DNA of 64,000 nucleotides. Source: Bactericera cockerelli. Taxonomy: Eukaryota > Arthropoda > Insecta > Hemiptera > Triozidae. The DNA is taken from the NCBI GenBank assembly GCA_024516035.1, contig CM044966.1, positions 1,914,808-1,978,807 of the forward strand. Reading direction: 5' to 3'. The notes under the pieces are model-generated. The model saw only the letters and a program-made list of their open reading frames with translations. It made no database searches and was not told where the DNA came from. The first letter of the stretch is position 1; the number at the start of each line of letters is the position of its first letter. The translations under genes were made by a program, and so were the position numbers. Positions 1-10,160 of this stretch are shown piece after piece.

Positions 1-868
1 TCTCACCCCACCCCCCGTATCTCGAGAATGGCTAAAAATACAAGAAAACGCAAAAACCCGTATTCCTTAATTTTTAGGGGGATTAAGTTTCAGCCAAAAA
101 AAATTTGCCTACACGGCCCCAGTCAAGCTGGGCATGGACCAATTTTAAAATCTTAAATAGAATGGTATGTCTTGTGGCATATTGTTTTAAACGTCTCATA
201 AAGAGAAGTTCATTACAACAAATTTCAGTGAGCTACAACATACCGTTCTCGAGATACAGGGTCGGACGTCCTGCGTAATATCCATATATTTTGACCTATA
301 ACTCGTTGACCGTAAATTCCAGAAAAATGAAATTTGTTGATAATAACTCCTTATCGCAAGAACTTTCGAACAAGTTAAAACTGGATTTGTTTTTTCGTTA
401 AATTTTTTCGGACTTTTCGTCCGGGTGGCTGACGAAACCGACCAGAAACTAATATCAACAGAGTATGTCGAGTTATATTTTTTTCGAAAGTGCTTGTCAT
501 AAGGAGTTATTATCAACAAATTTCATTTTTCTATAATATACGGTTAACGAGTTATAGGTCAAAATATATGGATATTACGCAGGGCGTCCGACCCTGTATC
601 TCGAGAACGGTAAGTTGTAGCTCACTGAAATTTGTTGTAATGAACTTCTCTCTATGAGACCTTTAAAACAATATGCCACAAGACATACCATTCTATTTAA
701 GATTTTAAAGTTGGTCCATGCCCAGCCTGACTGGGGCCGTGTAGGCAAATTTTTTTTGGCTGAAAATTAATCCCCCTAAAAATTAAGGAATACGGGTTTT
801 TGCGTTTTCTTGTATTTTTAGCCATTTTCGAGATACGGGGGGTGGGGTGAGACTTTATGCTCACCCTG
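1..868. mobile_element. Palindromic fold-back element, CAGGGTGAG family, copy 1 (cut by window edge)
   Basis: The first 430 or so bases return as an inverted copy ending at 868 in CTCACCCTG, followed by TA. Only the first 16 or so bases of the left terminus are missing, because the window starts inside it. The unpaired centre (about 370-480) contains the inverted words cggacttttcgtccg. A near-identical full copy lies at 8659-9543. No transposase ORF is present, so it is a non-autonomous element. TA flanks and CAGGGTG ends suit the IS630-Tc1-mariner superfamily, which is an inference. ORFs read inside it are arm translations, not genes. Confidence 0.85.
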
Positions 869-1494
869 TATAAGTAATACATATGTATCAGTCTCACACC
901 ATATTATATAAAAAATGTATATGCCATAACGTATATCTCACGGGTAATAAATCCGTCCCATGACAGACTATCCAATATGGCTACCACTAATATCTAATTC
1001 CTACAAAAGCATGTAAGAAAAAAAAAAAACGTTAAAAAAATTTAAATCGGAGGAAAAAATGTTTTCTTTTTTTTTACAAAAACGAACACAATACTTACTT
1101 ATCTTTCATATTGTGATTTCTCACAATACCTATTAAAGATTTCTCATACTAGAATTTTTAGGGAATTAATAATTGGTAATAGTTGTGATTTCTCGGGTTG
1201 AAACTATCAAAGATGGCCGATATTAAGGGACAGGTTTGAGGCAGCATGTTAATTATTACATGAATATCAGATGTACATGAATGAATATCAGAATATTCTG
1301 ATCCCAAGGTCATCTATACCTGTAGGGTCAAAGTTGCTTATTATATTCATTTCTCAAGGACTAGATTTTTTTTCATTTTATTAGGATCATTTCAATTTCT
1401 GTATAGAATTTTAATATTTTTCGTAGTAATTTTATCCAAGAATGTATTATCTGAATACCTACTTATACTATGGAGTCTCTGAATACCTATAAAG
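869..1494. other. AT-rich intergenic DNA, no recognised feature
   Basis: The stretch is AT-rich with homopolymer A runs near 1018-1030. No ORF, tRNA-like head or terminal inverted repeat was recognised. Confidence 0.4.
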
Positions 1495-1510
1495 TAGAAT
1501 CAGTGGACAT

Positions 1511-1648
1511 AACCGACCTCAGTAGCTTGATCGATAAGGCGGCGGACTTGTAACCTGGAGGTCGGTGGTTCAAGTCCCGGTTTCAGCGTAGATTTAGTTA
1601 GTAAAGCGAGTTTGAGTAGTTGTGATATCACGAAAGTGATATCAACTT
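1511..1648 (+). mobile_element. SINE family C (tRNA-Thr-like head), flanked by a 16-bp TSD
   Basis: The head reads as a tRNA: A box around tagcttgatcgataagg, anticodon-loop-like CTTGTAA (TGT, Thr-like), B box ggttcaagtcc. The body ends in gagtagttgtgatatcacgaaagtg. The 16-bp word tagaatcagtggacat occurs at 1495-1510 and again at 1649-1664, a classic target-site duplication for LINE-driven retroposition. The target is the tail of a family E SINE. Confidence 0.85.
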
Positions 1649-1748
1649 TAGAATCAGTGGACATGAAAGGAGAGCCTAGAGTGGCCTAGACATTGGATCT
1701 GGGCGTCCATATAGTCCTCACACCACCGTGATATAGGTTCTGTGCCTA
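1649..1748 (+). mobile_element. SINE family E tail fragment
   Basis: The sequence from tagaatcagtggacatgaaa to the tail tgtgcctatg matches the tail of the E copy at 58487-58790 (gaatcaatggacatgaaagg, gcctagacat, gggcgtcca). The head is absent. Confidence 0.55.
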
Positions 1749-1749
1749 T

Positions 1750-2041
1750 GATAATAATAACACTCTTTTTATTCTTCTTTTCATGCTGGCATCAAGGTAA
1801 CGACGCCAACATGCAATTAGTGACAAGTGACAATAAGTGACTTTAGTGAAAGGTAACCACCAGGCGAGGTTAATGCTCAAAGCATTTTCTACCAACTAAC
1901 CCTCAGAGTCTTTTATTATTATGTGGTCACAAACTCAAATTAATGAGGAAAAATCCATACACTGGGTGGGATTCGAAACAACGGACCCCTATGATACCTG
2001 GATTACCAGACCAGCGCGTTAACCACTTGACTCCCAGTGCA
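1750..2041 (-). mobile_element. SINE family B (tRNA-like), interrupted copy
   Basis: On the minus strand the tRNA-like head (tgcactgggagtcaagtgg, B box ggtttcgaatccc-like) begins at 2041 and the copy ends at 1750 in a TAA repeat. About 75 bp (1769-1842) inside the tail region is foreign, so the copy is itself interrupted. Confidence 0.75.
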
Positions 2042-2225
2042 CTATCTCACGGACACGGAGTTATTATGCTTTTGCTTTTCTCACTGCGTGCTTTTCTCCC
2101 ACTGCGTGCTTTTCTCACCATGACTAATTTTACACTGTTTATACGTATCACTTTATGACAGTGATGTTAATCATAAATTCATACCTATGTATATTTATAC
2201 TGTATAATTAAGGTAATTAAGTATA

Positions 2226-2399
2226 CAGGGTCCGCCAAAAAAAGGAGCCACTATTTTCGAGAGAACGGATTCAATTTTTAAAAAATGCTGGTAGAGAAAA
2301 GGTTTCCCCCTCGATATTGTACGCGTGTTTTCAGATTTTTTTAAAATTACAATTCGTTCTCTAGATATTTCTATTGGCTACTTTTTTTGGCGGACCCTG
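2226..2399. mobile_element. Short palindromic MITE, CAGGGTCCGCC ends
   Basis: Ends CAGGGTCCGCCAAAAAAAG and CTTTTTTTGGCGGACCCTG are inverted copies. The left flank is TA and the right flank TG. At 174 bp without an ORF it is a miniature element resembling the larger CAGGGTG fold-backs. Confidence 0.8.
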
Positions 2400-2541
2400 T
2401 GAATAAGCTAAGTCTACATTTTTCATTACCTACCTATTATAAAAATGTAAACTCATTTCATCCATTAAATGCTAGAAATTTTCTCACTTTAGCGTTAGAG
2501 CATAGAAAGATCAATTGACGTAATGACTGTTTGATTACAAG

Positions 2542-2815
2542 AGCGCACGAATAGCTCAGTGGTTAAGCACTCGCTTGACATGCGGTAGATCCCAGGTTCG
2601 AATCCCCGTGCCGCCAAAAAATCGTATACAAAATTTTCTTACAGTTGTTTGAAAGGAATACCTTCCAGTGTGCTCGTGTTGACCCAGCACGTAAATGGGA
2701 ATTATTGTGTCGCTTCTCGCCCATCAGAGGGGAGGCATACTACGAGATGGGTAGGCTACAACACAGACCACAAGCGTCTAAAGTAACTCCTGTTTTATGG
2801 CGACGAAAAAAAAAA
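2542..2815 (+). mobile_element. SINE family F (tRNA-Gly-like head)
   Basis: The head gcgcacgaatagctcagtgg, then cgcttgacatgcgg and B box ggttcgaatcc resembles tRNA-Gly(GCC). It lacks a clean acceptor stem and continues into the family body (ttgtttgaaagg, cacttctcgcccatca, ggctacaacacagaccaca) and an A-rich end. This is a retroposed SINE, not a tRNA gene. Confidence 0.8.
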
Positions 2816-2819
2816 TGGA

Positions 2820-3398
2820 TGAACGTTTGGAAAAAAAATCTAAACTGCTTGATCTTTTTATTTTCCTTATTTAATAGAAACTTTTCTGTGGTATAATATA
2901 TTTTTAAATGTGTTTTTTTGTGTTATTATATCAACAGATCAACACATTATATGTTATTATGTGTTGACCATTTTTTACTAAAGGCTGTCCTTGAATGTCT
3001 GGAGCTAAGAAAAAAACAAGATACTTTTACTTGCATAACAACAGGCAATTTTTCTCTTTTTGTTAAAACTAAGTAAGTTTTACTCATACAGCCATTTCGT
3101 TTGAAAGACTAGTATGCATTAAAAAATTGTTTACACCAAAATAAAATACAATACTCTGTTTATCCTGCGACGATAAACGAGGCCAGAGTTATATCAAATT
3201 GGAGCTTATCGCAATTTGTACCGGTTTTTTCTACTACTGAGACAAAAGAGTCCCTTTACTCTCACAGTCTAAGCAAACTCTCATTTATTAGTGTGAAGTA
3301 CATGGTGTGTACCTTGTGTACAGGTGTGTACAATGTACAAGAACGAAAGATAGAAAACAATAAAAGATATTCAACTCAAACTGTTTTGTCACACTTAC
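2820..3398. other. AT-rich DNA, partly intron of the acidic gene
   Basis: No coding or repeat feature was recognised. The part just below 3399 is the start of the intron following the exon at 3399-4673. A downstream exon for that gene was looked for here and not identified. Confidence 0.35.
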
Positions 3399-4673
3399 TT
3401 TCAAGCATGTCATCCAGAGGAACATTTTGGAACTCGCCACAAGCTTCAGTCTTGTCGTCTTCATCAATGTTGATGACAATTTCATCTCCGTCAAACGGTT
3501 CCAACTGCTGACTGGCAATTTTGTATCGATTGCGAACACTTAGCTCGTTGTCTTCATCTAGTTTGTCAATGTACTCTTCATTGCTAGGAGCAATTTGGTC
3601 TATTATACTACAGAAAAGTTGATCTCCTACAGTTGGGTTCATGTTTACAACATGGTTCAACGTTCCATTGCTACTTGCAACTTTTGTTTCCGATTCTTTG
3701 ACAATATCGTCTACATACACTTTGATTTCATTTAAGTTTTCAAGTTCTGTTTGGTTTTGTAATTTTAATCTTTTATCTATATTGTTTCTAATATTCTCAA
3801 TGTCATTTTCTGTGCTATGGGTTTTTAGTGTAGCTGTGTCAGTTTCAGTGACAGTTTGAATAGTTTCTGTTGGGATTTTATTTAGACTGATTTGTTCCAC
3901 CGCTCTGGAGAGTTTTTCAATTTCAATAAATGTTTGATTTGTAAACGCTAACTTTTCGATGTTCTCAACAAAAAATCCGTTACTTAGAGGTGCTTTATCA
4001 CTTGTATCTTCCATTAGGTGGGTTGGAATATTTTCAATGTTATTGTTTTCATTTTCTAGGATGGTTTTCTGTGTGTCTATTTCGTCATTACCGTTTTTGT
4101 GTGAAATCACTTCAACATTGTGTTTACTTTCTTCAGCTTCATCACTTATAAAAGTTTTGTTCAGTCCAACATTATCACTTTCAACTGCGTTTTCAATAAG
4201 TCTGCTTTCACTTTGTTTATTTCCAATTTTGTCAACTATGCTAATATTTTCTTTAGTTTCATCATTCACATACGTCTCTTTCACTCTATTGTTATCACTT
4301 TCTCTTATTAAATCTGAATCAAGTCTGGTTTCACAATTATCACTGACAATTTTCTCAGCGTCATCAGTGAGATTGTCAATGCTGCCACTCAAACTACTTT
4401 TACAGCTTACATAGTCATCATCCACACTCTTGAGAGAAAAAAACTTTTGAAAGAACTTCTAACACTATCCCGTTTCATTTTATCTGGCACAGTCGTAGAA
4501 CTTTTTCGTTCAGAAATGATGTCTTCATTTTTGGAATATCTGTTGTTTCCAGTGTTTTCACTTGGAGTGAATATTCTGGTACGGATTTCAGGCTTTTCAG
4601 TTGTGTCAAAATTATCCATTTTATTGATAGGCAGAGTGTTTTTTTCTTCTAATGTAGCACTCTTTTCAATCAT
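3399..4673 (-). CDS. Acidic, Asn/Ser-rich hypothetical protein exon with frame slip
   Basis: An ATG at 4673 opens about 80 codons (MIEKSATLEEKNTL...). A second frame continues from about 4440 down to a strong donor, GAAA|GTAAGT, at 3399/3398. The two frames meet at a T run near 4433-4440; one base more or less there gives a single run of roughly 425 residues. The product is rich in Asp, Glu, Asn, Ser and Thr, with no signal peptide, membrane segment or recognisable domain. It looks like a disordered region of a larger protein. The slip may be a sequencing or assembly error, a pseudogene lesion or a missed mini-intron. I do not recognise the family. Confidence 0.55.
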
Positions 4674-4734
4674 TATAAATATGTATTTGTTTCAAGCTAT
4701 TTTATCAATAACAATATTGTTTTTTTTTGACTGA

Positions 4735-5565
4735 CAGGGAATGTATTCTCATTTCCTGTTTATCTAAAGGAAACTGTAGATGGTCTTTTCTCCCCCACTT
4801 TTTATTTATTTATTTTTTAATCAGGTTTTACAATAAGACCAAGTTTAAAGCTTTAATATGAAGCATTTTACTACCTATTTATTTTTTTAAATATGTGGTA
4901 AGTTATTTCTTTGCTTGTTCAGATTTGTTACATTCTCCTTTGATATTTTCTAGGTACTGCAAATTCTTAATGTTACAATAATTTCGTTATGGACTAAAAA
5001 GATTTAATCTTTTACGATTGATTTTTTCACATATATCTGAAACAAAAAGAATGTAAACGTTAATAATGTAAATTCTTTTGATTTGTTTCGTTTTTTTTTT
5101 TTTTTTTCTCTCTCTCTCCTCTCTCTCTTATTTCGAATTTCAACAAGAAAAAAAAAAAAATATTTCCCACATAGGTAACTGGAATAATTAAATCTATAGC
5201 TATACCTAACTAAACAGAAGAAAAACACCAAATTAGGGATTTTGGACTGCTAGAATAATGGGACGTATTAGCCCAAGTTAATTTGTATATGTATATGAAA
5301 CTGTAGAGTAGAGTATGTATTAAGTACTAGAATTCATTTAATTAAAATTTACTCACTTTATTTTTATTAAATAGATATTCTTACTATCGTTATTTATAGT
5401 TACCTACCCCTACTTAAATATTTTTTTTCTTAAATTTTTTGTTGTGTTTTTAACAAAAAAATTATATAAGTACTGTTACACTTAAACTCTGCTAATTCAC
5501 ATCACAGATTTCGAGCATAATCTGAACATAAATAAAAAATAATTACTTCGGCGAATTTTATGTTA
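4735..5565. other. AT-rich region with polypyrimidine tract
   Basis: The tract at about 5090-5130 is poly-T followed by (CT)n. The rest is low-complexity A/T DNA with no supported gene. It is upstream of the acidic exon, so it may hold that gene's promoter, but no convincing motif was seen. Confidence 0.35.
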
Positions 5566-5569
5566 TAAT

Positions 5570-5960
5570 AACTAGATTTCCATTATTATGTTATAACTAG
5601 ATTTCCGTATTTTATGTTATTACTAGATTTCCGCATTTTATGTTAAAATTAGATTTCTGTATGTTATGTTATAACTAGATTTCCGTATTTTATTATCGAC
5701 TAGATTTCCGTATTTTATGTTACAACTAGATTTCCGTATATTATGTTATAACTAGATTTCCATATATTATGTTACAACTAGATTTCCGCATTTTATGTTA
5801 AAACTGGATTTCCGTATTATATTACCGAGTAGATATCCATATTTCATGTTATAACTAGGTCTTCGTATTTTATGTTTTAACCAGATTTCCATATTTCATG
5901 TTACAACTAGATTTCCGTATTTTATTATCGACTAGATTTTCGTATTTTTTTCGTTCACTA
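5570..5960. repeat. AT-rich tandem array, about 30-bp unit
   Basis: About a dozen degenerate copies of a unit containing actagatttccgtattttat and gttata spacers. Units differ by point changes and small indels, so it is an older minisatellite. Confidence 0.85.
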
Positions 5961-6234
5961 TGATAAGGTCGGTTCTTCCGTATTCCGAACAGCGCGCGTG
6001 TGAAATTATGAACTAAATTATCAATGCCTGACATAAAATTCAACAGAGGGGTGCCTAGATGGTAAACTAATATACTGAACTAATAGATTGATATAGATGA
6101 TATAGACTATAGATTGTAGCTGTAGACTCCTTGACTTTGGATGTGAAGACCTTATAACGAATGAGAATGAGGAACTAAGATCACTTCTGTAATATATACA
6201 GGGTGTTGATGTTATTCTGTTATTTGAATATTTT

Positions 6235-6245
6235 ACCTCTCTCTA

Positions 6246-6290
<45 letters not shown>

Positions 6291-6344
6291 TATCTATTCT
6301 ACTCTCTCCCTCTCTCTCTCCCTCTCTCTCTTCTCTTCTCTCTC

Positions 6345-6409
<65 letters not shown>

Positions 6410-6515
6410 TCTCCTCTCTCTCTCTCTCCCTCTCTCTCTCTCGCTCTCTCTCTCTCCTCTCTCTCTCTCTCCCTCTCTCTCTGTCTCTCTTCTCTCTCTC
6501 TCTCCTCTCTCTCGT
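6235..6515. repeat. (CT)n microsatellite
   Basis: Nearly pure CT dinucleotides with occasional TCC/TTC interruptions over about 280 bp. It is open in several frames only because of its composition. Confidence 0.95.
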
Positions 6516-6589
6516 AGCAATAATATTTCTAACTGTACTGTTGCTGATAAGTTTATCTACTTTTTTGGCTGACTCCTGTTTTCAGTTTA

Positions 6590-6835
6590 TATATAATATA
6601 ACTGCGGGCTGTCGCCCGCTTTGCGGGCCGAGGCATGGCCGTGAAAGCAAAAAATCCTTTTTCGCCCATGGCAGGTGTTGTAGTGGGAATTTCGAAAAAT
6701 CCCGTCTTATTGCACATCTAGACTATAAGACAAAGCTACCCACCAAATTTCAGCTTGTTAGGACTTACGGTTTGGGCTGTAGAGCGATGATCAGTCAGTC
6801 AGTCAGTCAGTGACTTTGACATTTATATATTAAGA
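6590..6835. repeat. Unclassified dispersed repeat with GTCA run
   Basis: It starts in an AT-rich segment followed by a GC hairpin (gcgggctgtcgcccgctttgc) and ends with gtcagtcagtcagtcagtga and AT-rich sequence. The layout suggests a non-autonomous mobile element. I could not assign the superfamily. Confidence 0.4.
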
Positions 6836-6908
6836 AGTATGTCGATTTTTTTATTGTATTATAAAATGATTCGTTTGTGTGTATGTTTGTGACGCTTTGT
6901 ATTTCGAG

Positions 6909-7058
6909 TACCATTATTCCAGCAGTAAGCCCAAGACGTACATTATGTCATGAAAATCCTAAATGGGAGGATAACTTGCCATGTCCCGGCTAGGTTTTGA
7001 ACCCGCGACCTCTGGATTACCAGATCGCCGCCTGTACCACTTAGCTACCGGTACAGAC
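6909..7058 (-). mobile_element. SINE family A, truncated tail
   Basis: The minus-strand head gtaccggtagctaagtggta and a B-box-like block are followed by the body (aacttgccatgtccc complement, cttactgctggaataatgg). The copy lacks the terminal ATT tract. Confidence 0.7.
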
Positions 7059-7189
7059 AAAAATAGTGACTTAATAAAATAACTGGATTCATCTCTTCAG
7101 ACATTTTTTTTTTTCTTAAGATGAGTGTTCAACAGCCTTTTTTAAAAAGTCAGCCGGGTTTAAAACAACAAAAATTAATTACAAAAAAA

Positions 7190-7475
7190 TAATAATAATA
7201 TCGCCTTCTACACTGCTCGATTAGGACTATTACAGTCCCATCAATCCAGCAGTAAGCCCAAGACATAATTATTATTATGTGGTAAAAATTCCAAATAAAT
7301 AATAAATTACTATGTTTTTTGTGTTATTATATCACAATTTTAGTTGGTAGCGCAGCATTAGAGAACTTTTTCATATCTTTGTTCATAATAACTCCAAATG
7401 GGAAGATAAATTGTCATGTTCCGGCTGAGTTTCGAACCCACGAACTCTGGAATCTTTGGATTCACAGATGACGTA
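7190..7475 (-). mobile_element. SINE family A interrupted by a family I fragment
   Basis: The 3' end (aataataatatcgcc on the plus strand) is at 7190. The body runs to about 7300, stops, and resumes near 7393; its head is degraded by 7475. The gap is filled by a SINE I piece. Confidence 0.65.
7301..7392 (-). mobile_element. SINE family I 3' fragment nested in SINE A
   Basis: It contains tactatgttttttgtgttat and tggtagcgcagcatta, the 3' part of family I as seen at 27738 and 29487. This is a 5'-truncated insertion. Confidence 0.6.
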
Positions 7476-7859
7476 AATTAGAACACACCAAAAGCATTTT
7501 TTTCTTCCCAGACAAGTAACCCAGTTAATGCAGTGCCGATTCTGGCAATTTTTTTCTCAATACAATGTCAAGTGGGAAGTTATTATTTTATTTTTTTCAT
7601 TTACCTTTTTTTTCATATAGGTACTATAAAATCTACAACCCTACCAAAAACTGGTTTAACACAATCTACAAACGTACTGAACTCGTCAAACATTTGTTTC
7701 TTGGATTAAAATTAGATCATGCATAAGTGTGGACTTAAGCTTGAAAAAAAAAAGCTGCCAATGGCCTTGGTATAATACATTCTATTTCATTCGATATTAC
7801 ATGGCCAAAATAAAATCCATTTACTTAATAAAATTGACAAATGCAAAAAAAAAAAAAAA

Positions 7860-8175
7860 AATTCTAGTGACGGCTGACCACTTAAAATTCTGACAATGTC
7901 TTGTAGTCTGGCTGGGGGACGTTAAACAGGGAGAAGACCAGTGTCCCGCTAGAGGACTATAAACAGAGAACAGACTAGCCAACCCTTACAAGCCAGGCAA
8001 GCTTGCAGTTTCCTAAGGGTTTAATTGCTTAAAAAGAAAAGTAGCAAGTCCTGATGACGGTTGATCGCACATAGAAATATGTGGTTCAGGACGAGACAGC
8101 TTTGAAATAAAGTTGTCTGAAGACCATCACTCACCTCTCCAGCTGTAGCCAAGCTGTCTACAACAACAATTTTAT
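7860..8175 (-). repeat. Single-copy relative of the 86-bp array element
   Basis: Read on the minus strand, it has ttgtagacagcttggctaca, cctgaaccacatatttcta, ggttggctagtctgttctct and ctgtttaacgtcc in the same order as at 49330-49560. At that site the internal part is amplified into a long array; here there is one unit. Confidence 0.7.
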
Positions 8176-8178
8176 TAC

Positions 8179-8298
8179 TGTTCCGATAGCTCAGTGGTAA
8201 AGACGACACTCTCTGAATCCAGAGATACCAGAGGTCGTGGGTTCGAAACCCAGACGGGACATAACAAGTTATCCTCCCATTTGGGATTTTTACCACAC
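8179..8298 (+). mobile_element. SINE family A, 3'-truncated
   Basis: The head ttccgatagctcagtggtaa, B box ggttcgaaaccc and body gacataacaagttatcctcc stop after gggatttttaccaca. The tail is replaced by family E sequence. Confidence 0.75.
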
Positions 8299-8310
8299 AT
8301 TTACCACACT

Positions 8311-8656
8311 ATGACTACTGCCCGTAGTCCGGAGATCCCGAGTTCGATCCCCGCCCCAGTTGGAGAAGACTTTTCGAAGAAAATTCTGTTCCATCTATAC
8401 CCGTGAGTCTGGCATTTTCTGCCCTGCCCAGGCTGGGTGAGGTTAATGTGGGTAGCTGGTACGATGGAGCTGGGAGCTAATGGAGGGTAACACCCCCATT
8501 CTAAACTGGACATTAAAACCGAGTAGAATCGTTGGCGTTAGGAAGGCCATCCAGCCATAAAAAACGTGTTCCACCCTACCAACCTCAACCATGAGGTTGA
8601 ACAATGCCGACTCCAATAGCAACATAAGCTAATATGGGATAAAGGCAAGGGAGATA
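8311..8656 (+). mobile_element. SINE family E, 5'-truncated
   Basis: It begins inside the tRNA-like head (actactgcccgtagtcc, B box gttcgatcccc). It continues through the domain shared with the 5S SINE (cccaggctgggtgaggttaa, atggagggtaa) to ccatgaggttgaacaatgcc. Confidence 0.75.
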
Positions 8657-8658
8657 TA

Positions 8659-9543
8659 CAGGGTGAGCATAAAGTCTCACCCCACCCCCCGTATCTCGAG
8701 AATGGCTGAAAATACAAGAAAACGCAAAAACTCGTATTCCTTAATTTTTAGGGGTATTAATTTTCAGCCAAAAATTTTTTGCCTACACGGCCCCAGTCAG
8801 GCTGGGCATGGACCAACTTTAAGATCTTAAATGGAATGGTATGTCTTATGGCATATTGTTTTAAAGGTCTCATAGAGAGAAGTTTATCACAACAAATTTC
8901 AGTGAGCTACAACTTACCGTTCTCGAGATACAGGGTCGGACGTCCTGCGTAATATCCATATATTTTGACCTATAACTCGTTGACCGTAAATTGCAGAAAA
9001 ATGAAATTTGTTGATATTAACTCCTTATGGCAAGAACTTTCGAACAAGTTAAAACTGGATTTGTTTTTTCGTTAAAATTTTTCGGACTTTTCGTCCGGCT
9101 GGCTGACGAAACCGACCAGAAACTAATATCAACAGAGTATGTCGAGTTATAATTTTTTCGACAGAGCTTGTCATAAGGAGTTATTAACAACAAATTTCAT
9201 TTTTCTATAATTTATGGTTAACGAGTTGTAGGTCAAAATATATGGATATTACGCAGGACGTTCGACCCTGTATCTCGAGAACGGTAAGTTGTAACTCACT
9301 AAAATTTGTTGTAATGAACTTCTCTCTATAAGACCTTTAAAACAATATGCCACAAAACATACCATTTTATTTAAGATTTTAAAGTTGGTCCATGCCCAGC
9401 CTAACTGGGGCCGTGTAGGCAATTTTTTTTTTTGCTCAAAATTAATCCCCTTAAAAATTAAGGAATACGTGTTTTTGCGTTTTCTTGTATTTTCAGCCAT
9501 TCTCGAGATACGGGGGGTGGGGTGAGACTTTATGCTCACCCTG
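8659..9543. mobile_element. Palindromic fold-back element, CAGGGTGAG family, copy 2 (complete)
   Basis: Complete 885-bp copy of the element at 1-868, bounded by TA on both sides. Arms of about 430 bp are almost perfect inverted copies meeting at a short unpaired centre. No transposase is encoded. High similarity between copies and between arms implies recent activity or gene conversion. Confidence 0.88.
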
Positions 9544-9833
9544 TATATGTTGTGTGGATGATACGACAAGGTAGGAAAGCTCATGTTTATCTGCCGAGGC
9601 CTCAAAACAGACATATGTGGTAAACCAGAATGACTGTTTTTTTTTAATACATGACGTTATCAAAAAAAAAAATAGCATGTGGTTTGGCTCATTGTAATAC
9701 CATCATGTCACCTACTGACTTCAAAATTAGTTTTGAATAGGAAGTCAGTACCTATTGTAACTATTTACCTGAAGACATAATTATTATGTAATATATTCCT
9801 TCTGATATATTGTAGGCTTTGTGACATGATGTC

Positions 9834-10047
9834 TGCACTTGAAGTCAAGTGGTTAACGCGCTATTCTGGTAATCCAGGTAGCGTAGGGATCCATTGGTTC
9901 GAATCCCACCCAGTGCATGAATTTTTCCTCAGTAATTTGAGTTTGTAACCCCATAATATTAAGAAGACTCCGAGTTAGGTGGTAGAAAATGCTTTGAGCA
10001 TTAACTTCGCCTGGTGTTTCCCTTCCACTAAAGAGTGTTATTATTAT
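9834..10047 (+). mobile_element. SINE family B, intact, target of the R2/R4-like LINE
   Basis: The tRNA-like head (agtcaagtggttaacgcg, B box ggttcgaatcc, acceptor-like cacccagtgca) is followed by the body (gtggtagaaaatgctttgag, ccttccactaaagagtg) and a TTATTATTATT tail. The LINE's 3' end directly abuts this tail. Confidence 0.8.
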
Positions 10048-10129
10048 TATTTTTATATGAACATTTATTTTTGTTTTCACAGTTGACACATTAGAAGGGA
10101 CAATTCAGTCCTATTCGTTAATTTTGAAA

Positions 10130-10159
10130 TCATATGACCTACACAAGTAGGTCATATGA
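10130..10159. other. Perfect hairpin in LINE 3' UTR
   Basis: Arms tcatatgacctac and gtaggtcatatga surround the loop acaa, directly 3' of the ORF stop codon. It may be the RNA structure recognised by the element's reverse transcriptase, which is an inference from R2 biology. Confidence 0.7.
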
Positions 10160-10160
10160 C

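Noticed and set aside
196..897. ORFs at 196-519 and 697-897, and similar ones at 9249-9678
   Set aside because: They lie in the arms of palindromic fold-back elements, repeat between copies and match no family.
6203..6520. Ser/Leu-rich and Arg/Glu-rich ORFs
   Set aside because: Translations of the (CT)n microsatellite.
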